This document shows positions 19,251 to 29,240 of a stretch of 33,427 nucleotides of DNA, piece by piece. The position numbers and the translations under genes were made by a program. Positions within the stretch are counted from its first letter, which is position 1, and each line of letters starts with the position of its first letter. Source of the DNA: Gymnopilus junonius (Eukaryota; Basidiomycota; Agaricomycetes; Agaricales; Galerinaceae); assembly GCA_015501075.1 (NCBI GenBank), contig JADNYJ010000350.1, forward strand, positions 1 to 33,427, given 5' to 3'. Below the pieces are notes generated by a model, which made no database searches, was not told the DNA's origin, and saw nothing but the letters and a program-made list of their open reading frames with translations.

Positions 19251-19937
19251 TTCGGTCGGGGTGAATTTCGGCTTTCGGGGAGCGACAGAACAGCAATCAG
19301 GTCCAAACTTCAAGACGAGGACAGCAAAGGGAGGGAGCAGGAGGGTATAACAGCAGAAACGATATCGCTATCAAAGCGGGGATGATATACAAAATAACTT
19401 TGACACCCTTGCCTCGGCCTCATCCTGATCCTCCTACACGTGTTGGGGGTATTGTTAGTCTCCGTGCCTCGAGGCATGGAAGGATACAATAATGGGCGCT
19501 TATTCGAAGGTCAATGTCTCCCCTGCAAGGGTCAAGGAGCGGGTGTAGTTAAGTGCAAGTCAAGATCTGATGCAGTACGAAGCAGCGACGTCAAAGAAAG
19601 AAAAGTCACTGTCACCGACCCGTCAGTTTTGCTTTTCTTGCGGACACAATGGTGTAAACGGTGTTCTGGAATTATTAGAACCACTACACGAAGGCTCCAA
19701 GAAGGGACGGTGTTTTGCTTATGTCCAGCAGGTGAGAAGGAAGAAATGGCGAGGCCCTTGTGGGTCCTCACGATCGCTATTCAAGTCCTGACAAACCTTG
19801 CTTGACATGTGTATGTGAATATTTTACGCCATGAGCCCATGACTGCGGCTGCGGGCATATTATTGGTAAAGGGTTCAATGTGAATTCGAAACGATTTGAG
19901 GGCCGATATCGATTAACCATTAGTTAGCAGAAGAATA
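19251..19937. other. Intergenic, no gene seen
   Basis: The ORFs at 19440-19805 and in the opposite strand lack recognisable features and overlap each other. I see no RNA gene. It holds the promoter of BTB2 and the 3' flank of the PARG gene. Confidence 0.4.
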
Positions 19938-20963
19938 TCAAAGCTTTTCCTTTATGGTCTTTACCCTGGAAGTCGCCGTCGAAAACGTATCTTCGAAAAC
20001 CTTGTACGTAGAACTTCCAAGGACCGCAAAAACCACCCTGTCAAATGAACGTCCAAACCTCGCATTCGGGCCGACTAGTAACTCCCTCCAAATCCCAGCA
20101 ACAAGCTCGACCCTATTCCTAAACACCCCAGTCCCAAAGCTCCCAAGAACCACATTCCTCACGTCGTTCCTTTCAAACAAGTAAAGAATGCGCGCCATGC
20201 GTTCTTTCATCGCAGCTTCGAGCTGACTCTCGTCTGCGCTCCCCCTCTCGAGGAGGTACCGGCGGACGACGCCTGCGTTGACGGCTGCACTGGAGACGAT
20301 GTCCACTTCGATAGGCGGGAGCCAGTCGCCTTGGTCGGAGCGGAAGAATAGGACACGTGGGATGTAAAGCATTGCATGACTGTAATAACCCTCCTTTGGG
20401 TCCTTTCTGTGCAATTTGAAGAATGGCTGACCAGTTTTGCTAATCAAAGCCGGGTATATCGCCGATGAACGAGCAATTGATTCTTCCTAGTATAGTCATT
20501 TATGAGTACCTTCTTAGAAATAACTCACAACGGTACCTACCTGAGCTTGTGCTCCTCCAATAAACCCTCCTCCTGGATTCTTTGCCGATGCAAAATTGAG
20601 GACGCCAACTTTTGAATTTTCCTCTTTCTCCGTCACCAAAAGCTCTTTGAGGTTCCGCGCACCAACAAGGGTAGAGCATGCCGATACAGTGATCTCGGTT
20701 TCTGAAGTTGAAGTCAGTCTAACATCATCGGCACTGGGCGCACTTGAGGACCATTCGGATGGGTCAGAATCTGGGCGGAAGAGCGTAGTGTTGTTAATCA
20801 TGTAGTCTGTAGTTTCTTTTAGGTCATAGGTGACGCCGCCAATCTCAAAACTGCCATCTTCGATCGCTTTGAGTGTGGTGGCAGCGATGTTTTTCAAAGA
20901 GATTTTCGGGCCCTTAGCGGACGCTGGCGCAGCGGCTGTGCTACTACTGGGTCTGTTTTCCAT
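19938..20963 (-). CDS. Microbial-type poly(ADP-ribose) glycohydrolase (PARG, TIGR02452-like)
   Basis: Two exons, 20541-20963 and 19938-20486, with a 54-nt intron (20487-20540) in phase 0; 323 aa, intact. I start at ATG 20963 (MENRPSSSTAAA), because the longer upstream frame has no family character. An N-terminal extension leads into the PARG N-domain (about residues 20-110). The signature GVLNFASAKNPGGGF then GGAQAQEES spans the exon junction: GGG at about residues 129-131 and the catalytic Gln-Glu-Glu at 141-143. The macrodomain-like part continues with YIPRVLFFR (about 182-190) and VVLGSFGTGVFRN (about 253-265), the phosphate-binding loop. Such enzymes remove poly(ADP-ribose) from proteins by cutting ribose-ribose bonds. 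It is most likely cytosolic or nuclear; no signal peptide. Confidence 0.9.
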
Positions 20964-21687
20964 GATTATCTTTTTCTGTTGAGCAACAATAAGATGTGAA
21001 GGTCCTGAAGGGGAAGGCCACCTGAAATGCTTTACTGGAACGAGCACTGGTGAATGGCGAGATAGATTTTGCAAGACCAGTGTACCCCTAATCAACGGCA
21101 TAAAATATGAGATCTGCGTTTCAAAATGAGCTGTCAAAGACGAACCAGTGACTCGCGGAGAAGATTTATCCTGATCTATCTTGACTCCTTGACGGTACCG
21201 TCGATGACATCGCCTGACACTGCGAACTGAAATCCAACCCACGGTGGCTGTCCATGGCAATACAATCGGTAATTTCACAAGATATACAATCCGACAGTGT
21301 GTGAGTTAATGAAATGACGTATTCCTTGCACAGGGCGTAAGATATAGCGATTCGCGATGCAAAGGCTAGGAAAAGAGCCACCCGACATCTGAGAAGCTCG
21401 ACTTGCTTGCATGAGATGTCAGAGTGAGAATTGCAGAAACAAGAGAGGTGATTGCTTTCAATGGACCCAACGTTTGTTCAAATGCTGCCACTTGGCGCAG
21501 TGATGTCCACCAGTTGGATGGGGCACCACGGAATGTGGAAGAGAGATGTTCAAATTCAAGTTCAACTTCGTTGGCCCAAGATCAGTGATTTACACGTGAC
21601 CTTCGTGTTGGCCCTAAGTTGCCCCTAAGTTTTGATGCAGAAAAGTTGGTTACCGCAAAAGCATACAAACAGCATAGACAAAATAAT
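20964..21687. other. Intergenic, no gene seen
   Basis: The PARG 5' region and flank. The minus-strand frame extends upstream of the PARG start to 21278 but looks non-coding. Confidence 0.35.
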
Positions 21688-22139
21688 CTATATAATGCGT
21701 ATAAAATGAGAGTATTTGATGACAAGTAAAAGAATGATAGTCCAGAAAACGCCGACGAAGAAGAGAACAGTACGGACTGGCAAGATAACGAGAACACCGA
21801 CTGCGCTCCCATTCGACCGTATCACAAGAGCGTGCGTCGAAATACGGGAAGAACTGTCTAACGGAGTTACTTCCCCTTCCCCAATTTCAAGCTGCCCAGG
21901 AATCTTTTGAACGAGTTCGACCTCTTCGCCGGCTGAGGGAAAAGAAAAGGTCATTAGCTGAATCAAAGGACAATCTGAAAGAAATAGATTACATTACCAG
22001 TATTTCCCCTCTGGTCCAGGTCCACAAGAAAAAAAATCTTCATACACGTACGCATTCGAACATTGTATCGATCCTAACCATCTGACGGGGAAAAGAACTC
22101 GACGAAGGACCTCCTTTTGCAAGGCCCGAAAGGTCAGTT
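21688..22139 (-). pseudogene. C-terminal fragment of an unrecognised membrane protein
   Basis: The minus-strand exon 22139 to about 22000 reads FRALQKEVLRRVLFPVRWL and VYEDFFSCGPGPEGKY. The frame of 21966-21688 reads GEEVELVQKIPGQLE and STHALVIRSNG, and ends in a strong hydrophobic segment, TVLFFVGVFWTIILLLVI. GT...AG borders lie between them, but the phases differ by one base; a T8 run near 22030-22040 could explain the slip. No upstream exons are found, because BTB3 ends at 22222 on the same strand. It is either a 5'-truncated relic or a gene with unresolved first exons. Confidence 0.4.
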
Positions 22140-22221
22140 ACGAGCTTTCTTTTTCGCTATAATATGCCAACGATCAGAAAGAGTGAAAAGGATTATACAA
22201 GAAACTACCAATCCACCTGGA

Positions 22222-22963
22222 TTAATCTTGATCGCTCGACGAGGGCAGAACAATGGTCTGGAGGACGAATTCGTCTTGAGGAGTAAGTGGTGCTCCAGAT
22301 GCCTGCGAGAGTAAGCGTTCACGAATTCGGAAGATGGAAAGGGTGGTTTCCACGCCCAAAACCTTCAGATCTGCGTCACTGGGGCCGTCATCCCTAGTAG
22401 ACAGAATGGCGTAAAGTGGAACGGTGTGTATGGGGTGTGCCCGATAAAGAAGATAAAGGTATAAGCGCTGGACAACAGACAAATCGGACAGATTGAGATT
22501 TCTTATCGCTAAATCCTTTACTTGGGTGAATTCGTATTCACATGCAATATTCAAAATGGCAATCCATTCTTCGGATGTCGCTTCGTAGACAGAGTATAAA
22601 CTAGGAGAATGTGAGGTTTAAATGAGTGAGAAACGTATCTCCTCACGGGTTATAAAAGACCCAAAGAAATTTGGCAAAATCTCGCGGGCTGCTGGTCTTG
22701 ATGACGATGGGGTCTGTATCCATGGAACCAGGCCGCACTTGGTTCGGCTCAGGGTGGGCCCACAAGAGATCACGAAATTTGGGGGAATCACGTTCAAAGA
22801 AGTACGAGTGAGCCCTAAAGAGGACGTTGCCTACCTGGAAAAACCGCGTGCAAGAGTTTAATTCAGTTCACAGCAGGATAGAAACTGAGCGTCATACTTG
22901 AAGGTATAAATCACCACCAGGTATATAGTATTCACGATGGTGTTCAATTGGTTGATTCGACAT
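22222..22963 (-). CDS. BTB/POZ-domain family protein 3, intact
   Basis: Exons 22898-22963, 22647-22834 and 22222-22600, with introns of 63 and 46 nt; 633 nt, 210 aa. It starts MSNQPIEHHREYYIPGGDLY. FRAHSYFFERDSPKFRDLL and IKTSSPRDFAKFLWVFYNP give the family BTB core. LYSVYEATSEEWIAILNIA and YEFTQVKDLAIRNL follow the conserved second intron. It is shorter than BTB2 (277 aa) and lacks the basic C-terminal tail, ending VLPSSSDQD. Intron positions 1 and 2 match BTB1 and BTB2, so the three genes arose by duplication. Divergence between copies is high, so the duplications are old. Confidence 0.85.
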
Positions 22964-24056
22964 GTTAAGAATCTACACAGAATATTGTAAAAGGAATCAA
23001 GGGAGAAATGGATGTATCAGGAGCGTAAAAGGACATCAGAAAGGATGCCGACTCACAATCCGAATGTATGAGCGAAATTTGAATTAAGGATAAACAATCT
23101 GGGTGGAACTGACCTCGTCGAGTTTTGGCCGTCCCCATTTTATACAAAATTCAGAGTTGGTCGGTCCGCACATGAGGCCGCAACTTGAACTTCATCTTTG
23201 TCTCTTGGTCGCGAGTTGCTGGGTAATGGAATGAACGTTCCGGAAGTGGCTGAGACTGAGCGCCCATTCAACGACCAGCGCCAGCAGAAAGTATACCTCA
23301 TTGCAAGAAGAATACAACACCACGATTCATGATTCCGAGCCCATGCGTCCTATTCAAAGGCATGAGAAAAGACCTGGCAGCCATGAACAACGCACGCCTT
23401 TTTCGAAAAAGAACGGCTAAATAATAGCAAGGGAGTTGGGACTACTTCTTCAAGAAACGCGTGCCGCTCAATCATACATCGCGAAGCGAAGAAGTTCAGC
23501 TCAAGCATTGGCGGTAACTGTCGCGTGCTAAAAGAACAAAGACACGCACCACACGCTATAGGAAAGGCGTTTCGGGCTCCAGTGCTTCCGCTGCAAGACA
23601 ATAATCCTCGAGTGAGTGATTCTCCAACAGATCTTCAATCAGACGTTATAAAGGGCTGAGAATCATCCAGCCACAGGCTTTAATGAAAAGAACATGACCC
23701 GACTCACATGGCGCTGGGCGCTTAAGCAGAACTTCTCCGAGGCGATAAACAGTAAGTTCGGTTAGGATGTACATAAATGCAGGTAATTTCCCCACACGAC
23801 GCAATTCATCTATTCACTCGCGTCATCCGCCGCGGGTGTTATTTTGACGATTGAATGATTGAACAACTCATGATGAGTACAAGGCAGGATCTTTCTTAAA
23901 CACAAGCCCTGATACAGGTTTGACGAAAATGTTTTCAAATGCTTTCTTTGCTCCTTGATTAAAATATGCATTGGACTTGACAGAAAGTAAAAAGCAGGGC
24001 ATGGTGCACACTAAACATACATTCCATCCACAAACGTGCGCCTGTGAGCAGCACTC
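22964..24056. other. Intergenic, no gene seen
   Basis: About 1.1 kb of mixed sequence. The ORF 23350-23601 (minus) has no coding character. Holds the promoter of BTB3 and the 3' flank of the oxygenase gene. Confidence 0.4.
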
Positions 24057-25920
24057 TTACAACAAGGCCTTATTCACCTTCTCCACAAACTCCCGACTTG
24101 GGCTTACCCCATTCACATCCTTCTGAACAGGTGCAGCGAACGCTTCCAGACCATACATCTTTCTCCCTTCTTCTCCACTCAGGATATCATCGGGCGTTCC
24201 TCGACCTACGAATTTCGACTCGCCTTCTCCTCCTGGGAAGTCACTGTAAAAAGGAATTAGAACTAGCACATAAGATGAAATGTGTCAGACTACTTACGGA
24301 GCTGGCAAGCCTGCAAGGAAATTAATACGTTGATCGTGTAGGTAGCTCGCGCTGTGCAGAATATTAGACCTAGTCATTGGTGATATATGGAGCTGAGAGG
24401 ATTCTTACTTGTGCAATGTCAATGGAACGGCGGGGATATAAAAACAGACGAGTCGCCCTTCCACCGTGTCGAGCTTCAACAGCATGTACGACATCACAGT
24501 GCCCTATAAATCAAATCAAATCGCATGAGAACACTTCCAATTTGAAAAGCAAAGGCAACCACAATAAACCTGATCCCAGGCTCAACCTTGGAATGCTCAC
24601 CATTGTCCGCTCCAACTCCAAATGCGGATGTGTCTTCTCATTCAGCTCCTGCGTCTTCCCTATACTGCTCCCGGAACCTGGATGACTCGACGTCCACGAC
24701 CCAATCTCGAACTTGAGCGAGGGTGAGTCAGGATTGATAGGTCTGAAGAACGGCCGGAGGAGGATATAGGCGCTAGACAGAGAGAGCATAGGGAGGATCT
24801 GGAGTGTCCCCTCGCCTGGGCCGGTGGATGAGAGCGAGGTCCAGCCTTGGAAGGCGCGGAAGATGGAACATGCGTTCCTGTTCAGTACCGACGGTCAGAG
24901 AAATAAAATAGGAAAGGTCTTAAGAGAAGAAGAAAAAAACAAAATAACTCACGAAGCATTATATAAATCCTGCTTCACCCCAATCCTCAACGGGGCGTCG
25001 AAAGGGTCGTGGCTTTGCCATCCCTTTCCGCCTTCCAGGATTTTCCCAAAAACCCTGCGCAGGCCTGCATCCTCCCATCTCTCCACACCGCCTCCGTCAG
25101 TATGTGGTCCAAGAGTGAACTTGGCGTCGCCTGGCTGACGGATACGCAGGCGGTCGAAGTAGGTTATGGGGGTGTTCAAGTCTACTTCGGCTTCAGCGGT
25201 GGAGGAGGAAGAGGTGTGCCAAAGGGAGAGAAGGAACTTCTGGGTCTGGATTATGCTTGGATGAGTGCGGGCCTGGGTTTGAGCTTTAGAGTTGTAGATT
25301 TCGAAGACTTGGACGTTGTCGGTGGGAAGCCTGACAGAGTCCAAGTTGTTAATACGACGTGCAGTAAATATTGACATTCGAAGGAAGACAAGTCACCTTT
25401 GACGCGATCGGCATTGGCAGCTGCATAGTCCCTGATGCTTTGCTTCCAATAAGTGCTTCCTGCGGCCAGAAAATTTCAGCGACCCAGTCGAACTATCAAA
25501 GGAACACTGCAAGCACATACCTCGGAGGGAACGCCTCCCTTAACAATGACAGTTCCAATCCTCTTGATTTCCTGAATTTGCTCAGGCGAGATTTTTCCAT
25601 CCCGCAAATCCTTGTAAGGATCCTTGGGACAATCTAAGGACGTCAATCAGCACACCCACCAATAACGATCAATAAAAGTAAAAAGACAAACCCCAGATCC
25701 CTTCTTCGCAATCTCTTCGACAGCAACCGGCAGCGCCGCCAACACTCCCTCCAATCTCCACCAAGGAGTCTTTCCACAACGCCTTCTTCAGATCGGCAAA
25801 GCGCTCTGGAGGGCGTTGTGTTCTTCCCCAGTGAGAGAGGTGAAGATATCGGCGATGGAGCCTTCGTTCTTGGCTGCACGGGTCGCTTTAAGCCGTAGTA
25901 GTAGTGGTAGTGGTAAACAT
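24057..25920 (-). CDS. DUF1479 family protein (Fe(II)/2-oxoglutarate oxygenase-like), multiple frameshifts
   Basis: Eight exons are visible: 25692-25920, 25521-25633, 25397-25459, 24953-25330, 24601-24877, 24409-24503, 24298-24351 and 24057-24243. Key segments: RFADLKKALWKDSL; KRIGTVIVKGGVPSE; NVQVFEIYNSKAQTQAR; LGPHTDGGGVERWED, carrying the HxD iron-ligand pair; FRAFQGWTSLSSTGPGEGTL; HCDVVHAVEARHGG with the distal His; and DFPGGEGESKFVGRGT. The fold predicts a cytosolic Fe(II)/2OG dioxygenase; the substrate is unknown. The reading frame slips about seven times, by single bases, near 25890, 25807, 25762, the 25692/25633 junction, 25450, 25324 and 24455, mostly in short homopolymers. Conserved residues are kept between the slips. 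Hence it is either a very recent pseudogene or badly base-called sequence. The start at 25920 (MFTTTT) is the least certain part. Confidence 0.7.
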
Positions 25921-26612
25921 ATTTCTTCTTTGAGATAAGATGGAGAAAAAACACTGAAGCTCGATCTGGGGCTTCGTCCAGCGAAAAGGCGGGGTGAAAC
26001 GCAGCTCATTTATACTGTCGTGGTGGTAGATGAGAAAGACCAGAGACCAGAATATGCTCAGGAGACCTCGGATGTTCAATATTCATCTGTTAAATGGCCT
26101 TAACTGGGCCCCGTGAAGGCAGGGGAAAATTAGTACGGGACAAGGATTCCCGGTAGCCCAAAATCTCAGTCGAAAGTCCCTCGAAAGAGTCAAAAAGGTG
26201 ATCGAAGGTCCCTTGACGCCCTCAGCAACAGATCATTGTCATCTCTAGTGAAACTGGGGTGCATTTGTGAGAAATTCGGCCTTGGATCTAGGACAAGAAC
26301 GAGCGAAAAATAAGAAAAACTGGACGCGGCAGCGACGAAGGCTGAAAATGAGGTCATGCTGATCGTACTTTTCACCGAGGTATTTCCGACGTTCCTCCGA
26401 CAACTCCTGCTGGTGCCACGTGCAGAAATGTTGTTACTCTTAAACTCTTCAATAATACTGTAAATCCAGGACCAATCCATAGAATCCATGGTTGTAGTAA
26501 ACACTATTTCCTACCCAGTAGGCAATTATATAAAATCATAACAAATCCGTGAGCTGAACGTCTATATGCATCTCTCCCCATAAAAACCCTATACTCTACA
26601 CGCCATACTCTA
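25921..26612. other. Intergenic, no convincing gene
   Basis: A 104-codon minus-strand frame (26190-26504, MFTTTMDSMDWSW...) has some Ser/Phe-rich character, but no domain, partner exon or promoter evidence. Otherwise the promoter of the oxygenase gene and the 3' flank of the HtrL-like gene. Confidence 0.3.
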
Positions 26613-27955
26613 CTACCACGTCCGTGTAGGCCTCATCACGCTCGCGGCAGGCCTCCTCCACCTCTGACCAAACACCCTCATCAACACACCCTCAACCGCC
26701 AGAACCCTCGTAAACCGACACGGTGTCCTTATTTTCCACCACGCCGCCGCACCTTTATTCACCTCACTATCACTCGCACTAGTCATCCACAACCTTCTCA
26801 TCTTTTCTCTGGTCTCCCTATCACTCAACCACCATTGGTAGTAATAACCTCCGTCACCACATGCTCCCAGGTGTCCTTGACCCAAGAAAGAGGGCGGTAA
26901 CCCCCCATGTGCGGGTGCACTTGGGTCGCTCATCCAGACGGTGATGAAGCGCGAGGGGTGCAGAAGGAGAAGGGCGTTATATATCGCTGTGTTGTCCCTT
27001 ATGGACGCGTACCCCAATTTAAGGAAGTGGTCGTGGTAGGAGTAAAAAATCCCAGAGAACCAAGTCATCGACGCAGGCGAGCCACCGAAGAACGAGCCTA
27101 TAGGAAGGAAAGAAACCGTGTTAGGTCCGTCATACACATTTGGTAGATGATTTGCAATTGCAAGTTGAGACAAGAAACGAACCTTGGCTAATGTTAGCTT
27201 CTACAGGACCCAAATCCTCCGTCCAATCCTTCACGCTCTTCGGGGACTATTCATCATAGGAAAGAAGACCAAATCTCTCTTCTCCACCCCGGCCAATACA
27301 CTCCCCTCCTCCCAAACACGATCTACACGCGCAGGGTCCGGCCATGCACCATAAAAGTGCTCCTCCTTAAAACTCGACGCGTCATTCCAAAAAACATAAT
27401 CATACTCCTTCCCACTGTGCATTTTCAACTTCTCAACAGCGCGCTCGACGAAGAATGGTTTCGCATTCCGTAGGGCATAGAGCGCTGGTACGTGGAATTC
27501 ACGCTCTTTGTCCCGAGCATGTATTGCTTTGTATACAGCTTCTCTGCCTTTCAGAGGCGGGATGTCAAAAGGTGATGAGAAGGACGTGTCGATGGTTAAT
27601 GGCAGACCGGCTCCACGTGCTGTAGATATTGTAGATGCGAGGCCGGGGTGGTGAAGAAGTAGATGTCTGTAGTGATGGGTCCGAAAAATTGAGGGAGTTT
27701 CTTGAGATATTCTTCTTTTGATATTGGTAAAAGGAAGAGGGCGGAAACGAGAAGTATTCGGGAGGAATTATTTGGAGTGGGGTCGGCATCGACTTCCAAT
27801 GAGGAGGGAAGAGGGTCATAGATATCGTCCAGGGATAATGCAACTTTGCGAGGAATACTGTATTCGGAGACTATAAGGGCATTGATCACGATAAACAAGG
27901 CAATGCAAGCGAGTATATTGCGCTGGAATGTTGAGAGTCGCAATATTCGGGCCAT
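26613..27955 (-). CDS. Type II membrane protein, HtrL/YibB-like putative glycosyltransferase, two frameshifts
   Basis: Exons 27183-27955 and 26613-27097, separated by an 85-nt intron (27098-27182). It starts MARILRLSTF with a signal-anchor (ILACIALFIVINALIV, about residues 14-29). ITTDIYFFTTP follows, then SSPFDIPPL, YALRNAKPFFV and the acidic core DYVFWNDASSFKEEHFYGAW. After the intron come GSFFGGSP, SYHDHFLKLG, DNTAIYNALLL and RFITVW. The pattern (VFWNDAS, FFGGSP) is that of HtrL/YibB-like proteins, thought to be glycosyltransferases; Golgi placement and donor sugar are inference. Frame slips lie near 27640 (TTPAS) and near 27238 (MMNSP). Adding two bases makes 1260 nt, 419 aa. The Trp/Arg-rich C-terminus ends RPTRTW. 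Confidence 0.7.
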
Positions 27956-28688
27956 AACTCGTACCCTTTGCTTTGTGGTGTATCTAAGAGGTCCTCTGGA
28001 CGACGTGTCCCAATCTCCTCAAAGAAGGGTGAAAACCTTCAACCCAACCCAGACTAGGCCGCGGTAGCCTGCCTTGCTAGAGTAGCAGTGGACGTCAACT
28101 CTGGATTCCGGAATATGCCCAAAAAATATAGCGACAAGTGGTGGTTGGAGCTAGCCTCGTTTCTGTGAGCCAGCTGTCACCCGATTGCCGACTAAATAGT
28201 GGCTCCATCAACATCATCAGGGAGGCGGCGGCAAGCGTCGATAAGAACTAATAAGAACTCACATACATTTCGTCATTTGAGGTCGTTATCGCTGGATATT
28301 ACCCATCGACAACCACGTAGACATGATAAGTTAATGAGATCCACGGGTTATCCGACTTGAAATGGACTGATGAAGCGAGGAGGGCATGAGAACGGTGATG
28401 GAGATGATTCTTAACATGTTGTTCGTTTTGATCTCGATGTATGACTCCGAATAGGCAGTGTGGACAATATATGGCCTTGGAAGTGTTGAGATGCTTTACT
28501 AGCCATTTTTGAAATACAGAAACCAGTGATCAAAGAAGGAGGAAAGCAAAGGGAAAACCAAAACGACCTCACCTTCTACACGTGATCGTTCTCTTCATTA
28601 AACACGCGTTTAACGTAACTGCACCTTGTCCTGATCCATATCTCTCACTCACAGTGCTGTAACTTTCGAATGCCTTTATTCTTAGACA
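27956..28688. other. Divergent intergenic region
   Basis: Separates the minus-strand HtrL-like gene from the plus-strand phosphatase. No gene seen. The last 60 bases before 28689 are pyrimidine-rich (CTCTCACTCAC), as expected near a fungal transcription start. Confidence 0.4.
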
Positions 28689-29240
28689 ATGTCGTCGAAC
28701 CAGTCAATCTCTAAGGATACCAACGCACCTGTGTTCATCCTTGCACCATACCTCTATCTAGGCCCCCGTACGGCCGCTTCACCCGCCTCAGTCCGCGCCA
28801 ATGACTTCACACACGTCCTAACTATAGGATCAACATCTCCGCCTAAAGGTCCTCACACTAACAATGTTATCTATCGCCGCATTCCGCTCTCTCATTACCC
28901 CTCATCCGAAAGAATAAAGGATGCTATCGATATCGCAAACAACTTCATCGAGTCCACTAGAGCGCTGAAGAATGGCAAGGTTCTCGTGCATTGTACAGCT
29001 GGAGTATCGCGTTCGCCTACTATTATTGTTGTGTACTTGATGAGGGCGTATGGTATGAGTTTGAAGGATGCGCTGGGGATGGTTATTAGAGCCCGGCCTT
29101 CTGCTAATCCGAATCAGGTGCTTTTACAAAGGTTGAAAGAGGTGGAAGTGACTTTTCGAGGGAAATCTTCCTTGGAGATCGACGTTCTCCCGACCAAGAA
29201 AAGTGAGAGGTTGGCACTATTTTCTCTTCATGATGTGTAG
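28689..29240 (+). CDS. Dual-specificity protein phosphatase, intact
   Basis: Single exon, 183 aa, starting MSSNQSISKDTNAP. ILAPYLYLGPRTAAS opens the catalytic domain, followed by DFTHVLTIGSTSP, YRRIPLSHYPSS and the P-loop VLVHCTAGVSRSPT (about residues 98-111) with catalytic Cys and Arg in HCx5R. VVYLMRAYGMSLKDALGMV and PSANPNQVLLQRLKEVE follow. Such enzymes remove phosphate from Tyr and Ser/Thr of kinases or other targets; no MAPK-binding motif is obvious. The usual general-acid Asp (family: IPVxD) is replaced by PLSHY, so activity may be low or differ. The broken copy at 13070-13588 retains Asp-Asp there. Confidence 0.88.
   Translation: MSSNQSISKDTNAPVFILAPYLYLGPRTAASPASVRANDFTHVLTIGSTSPPKGPHTNNVIYRRIPLSHYPSSERIKDAIDIANNFIESTRALKNGKVLVHCTAGVSRSPTIIVVYLMRAYGMSLKDALGMVIRARPSANPNQVLLQRLKEVEVTFRGKSSLEIDVLPTKKSERLALFSLHDV

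Noticed and set aside
20964..21279. N-terminal extension of PARG up to 21278
   Set aside because: The extra 105 codons lack family similarity and targeting-signal character; the ATG at 20963 gives a normal family N-terminus.
22622..22861. 79-codon plus-strand ORF
   Set aside because: Antisense to BTB3 exon 2.
26190..26504. 104-codon minus-strand ORF beginning MFTTTMDS
   Set aside because: The start resembles the MFTTTT start of the neighbouring oxygenase gene, but the rest matches nothing and no splice partners are visible; not supported as a gene.
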